Made by a program: the position numbers and the translations under genes. From Paenibacillus luteus (GTDB lineage: Bacteria > Bacillota > Bacilli > Paenibacillales > Paenibacillaceae): DNA of 64,000 bases. The notes beneath the pieces are model-generated. The model worked only from the letters and a program-made list of their open reading frames with translations, was not told where the DNA came from and did no database searches. Of the stretch, positions 62,967 to 64,000 are shown piece by piece. The stretch lies in contig NZ_SKCD01000033.1 of assembly GCF_006542765.1 (NCBI RefSeq), positions 124,001 to 188,000 on the forward strand, given 5' to 3'. The first letter of the stretch is position 1. Each line of letters starts with the position of its first letter.

Positions 62967-64000
62967 ATGTACTTACGTCAAGATACGGTACCGGTCAAAG
63001 TCGGCAATCTTACGATTGGCGGCAGCAATGAAGTGCTTATTCAAAGCATGTGCACAACCAAGACTGCGGATGTCGAAGCGACCGTTGCCGAGATATTGGG
63101 TCTTGAGGAAGCCGGCTGCCAGCTTGTGCGGGTTACGGTCAACAACAAGGAAGCTGCAGAAGCGATTAAAGAGATTAAGAAACGCATTCATATTCCGCTC
63201 GTTGCGGATATCCATTTTGACTATCGACTTGCTCTGCTAGCCATTGAGAACGGTATTGACAAAGTTAGGATTAATCCGGGCAACATTGGTCGCCGGGAGC
63301 GGGTAGAAGCCGTAGTAAAGGCTTGTAAGGAAAAAGGCATTCCCATCCGGATTGGTGTAAACGCTGGTTCACTGGAAAACCATCTTCTAGAGAAATACGG
63401 TTATCCAACGCCGGAAGCGATGGTCGAAAGTGCGTTGTTCCATATTGGAATTCTCGAAGAGCTTGATTTCCACGATATTATCGTATCTCTTAAAGCATCG
63501 GATGTGCCTATGGCGATTGCAGCATACTCCATGGCGGCGAAGGTCATTAAGTACCCCCTCCATTTGGGTATCACGGAAGCGGGTACGCTGCACACGGGCA
63601 CGATCAAGAGCTCAGCTGGTATCGGTGCATTGCTTGCCCTTGGCATCGGCAATACGCTTAGAATTAGTTTGAGTGCTGATACGGTTGAAGAGGTTAAAGT
63701 TGCCCGCGAATTGCTGAAGACGTTTGGTTTGATTACAAATGCAGCTACGCTGGTGTCTTGTCCGACTTGCGGCCGATTGGATATTGATCTATTCTCTATT
63801 GCTAACGAGGTAGAAGATTACATTGCCAAGATTAAAGTGCCTATTAAGGTGTCTGTGCTTGGCTGTGCGGTTAACGGCCCTGGTGAAGCTCGGGAAGCGG
63901 ATATCGGTATTGCAGGCGCGAGAGGCGAAGGCATGCTGTTCCGTTATGGAGAGCTCATTCGCAAAGTGCCTGAGGCTGAGCTGCTGAACGAGCTGAAGAA
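62967..64000 (+). CDS. ispG: 4-hydroxy-3-methylbut-2-en-1-yl diphosphate synthase, 3' end cut by window edge
   Basis: The frame is open from ATG 62967 to the window edge, giving about 344 residues of a protein that is usually 360-380. It begins with VKVGNLTIGGSNEVLIQSMC, and contains VADIHFDYRLALLAIENG, DKVRINPGNIG, and the C-terminal iron-sulfur cysteines in SCPTCGR and VLGCAVNGPGEA. The enzyme makes HMBPP from MEcPP in the MEP isoprenoid pathway, using a [4Fe-4S] cluster and flavodoxin. GGGAGAG precedes the ATG. It shows that IPP/DMAPP come from the MEP route, linking to the carotenoid operon. Confidence 0.94.
   Translation, partial: MYLRQDTVPVKVGNLTIGGSNEVLIQSMCTTKTADVEATVAEILGLEEAGCQLVRVTVNNKEAAEAIKEIKKRIHIPLVADIHFDYRLALLAIENGIDKVRINPGNIGRRERVEAVVKACKEKGIPIRIGVNAGSLENHLLEKYGYPTPEAMVESALFHIGILEELDFHDIIVSLKASDVPMAIAAYSMAAKVIKYPLHLGITEAGTLHTGTIKSSAGIGALLALGIGNTLRISLSADTVEEVKVARELLKTFGLITNAATLVSCPTCGRLDIDLFSIANEVEDYIAKIKVPIKVSVLGCAVNGPGEAREADIGIAGARGEGMLFRYGELIRKVPEAELLNELK

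Overview
The window looks like a chromosomal segment of a spore-forming, Gram-positive bacterium of the Paenibacillus type. The reasons are a GerA-type germinant receptor operon, a GerM-like lipoprotein, strong AGGAGG ribosome binding sites with many TTG/GTG starts, a YesM/YesN-LplB-like sugar uptake system, an S-layer (SLH) anchored giant glucanase, and the tig-clpP-clpX order. The genus is an inference from gene content, not from a marker gene.

Layout. 1-7.5 kb is housekeeping: a cut exopolyphosphatase gene (minus strand), then citrate synthase, isocitrate dehydrogenase and malate dehydrogenase (a TCA block interrupted by a hairpin-rich repeat region), then recQ. 7.6-9.9 kb carries a small membrane protein, a PfkB-type sugar kinase and a DeoR-type regulator. 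9.9-12.1 kb is an accessory patch: a small gene broken by a stop codon, an ANT(6)-like nucleotidyltransferase, a decayed IS256-type transposase and a tandem array of long palindromes. 12.1-14.0 kb is nagBA (amino sugar catabolism, minus strand).

14.3-23.4 kb is the most coherent pathway: an eight-gene, mostly overlapping carotenoid operon. It holds three CrtN-type desaturases, a squalene/phytoene synthase-type enzyme, a CruF-type carotenoid hydratase, an acyltransferase, a glycosyltransferase, and type 2 IPP isomerase. No GGPP synthase is present, so a C30 backbone from farnesyl diphosphate is most likely, ending in a glycosylated and acylated pigment. It converges on gerA-gerB-gerC. Then come a methyltransferase/metallo-hydrolase pair and a carbohydrate-responsive locus: response regulator and sensor kinase (minus strand), two ABC permeases, a solute-binding lipoprotein, and a 2877-residue cell-wall-anchored protein with two complete GH16 glucanase domains and many carbohydrate-binding modules.

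45-50 kb contains glpX, whose 3' end runs into a five-copy 38-bp tandem repeat, a full insertion sequence with inverted repeats but a frameshifted transposase, and further IS and palindrome debris. 50-58 kb is mixed housekeeping (AIM24-family protein, PgpA, GerM, RNase PH, XTP pyrophosphatase, asparagine synthetase, a P-loop kinase) and a 5'-truncated LysR gene abutting the terminator of a tRNA-Arg gene. 58.4-64 kb is the proteostasis block ysoA-like, tig, clpP, clpX, followed by ispG, which runs off the end.

I found no CRISPR array, prophage or clear defence system. The most unusual features are the double-GH16 giant protein, the palindrome array with a relative 37 kb away, the glpX-tail tandem repeat, and the tRNA-linked truncation of the lysR gene.
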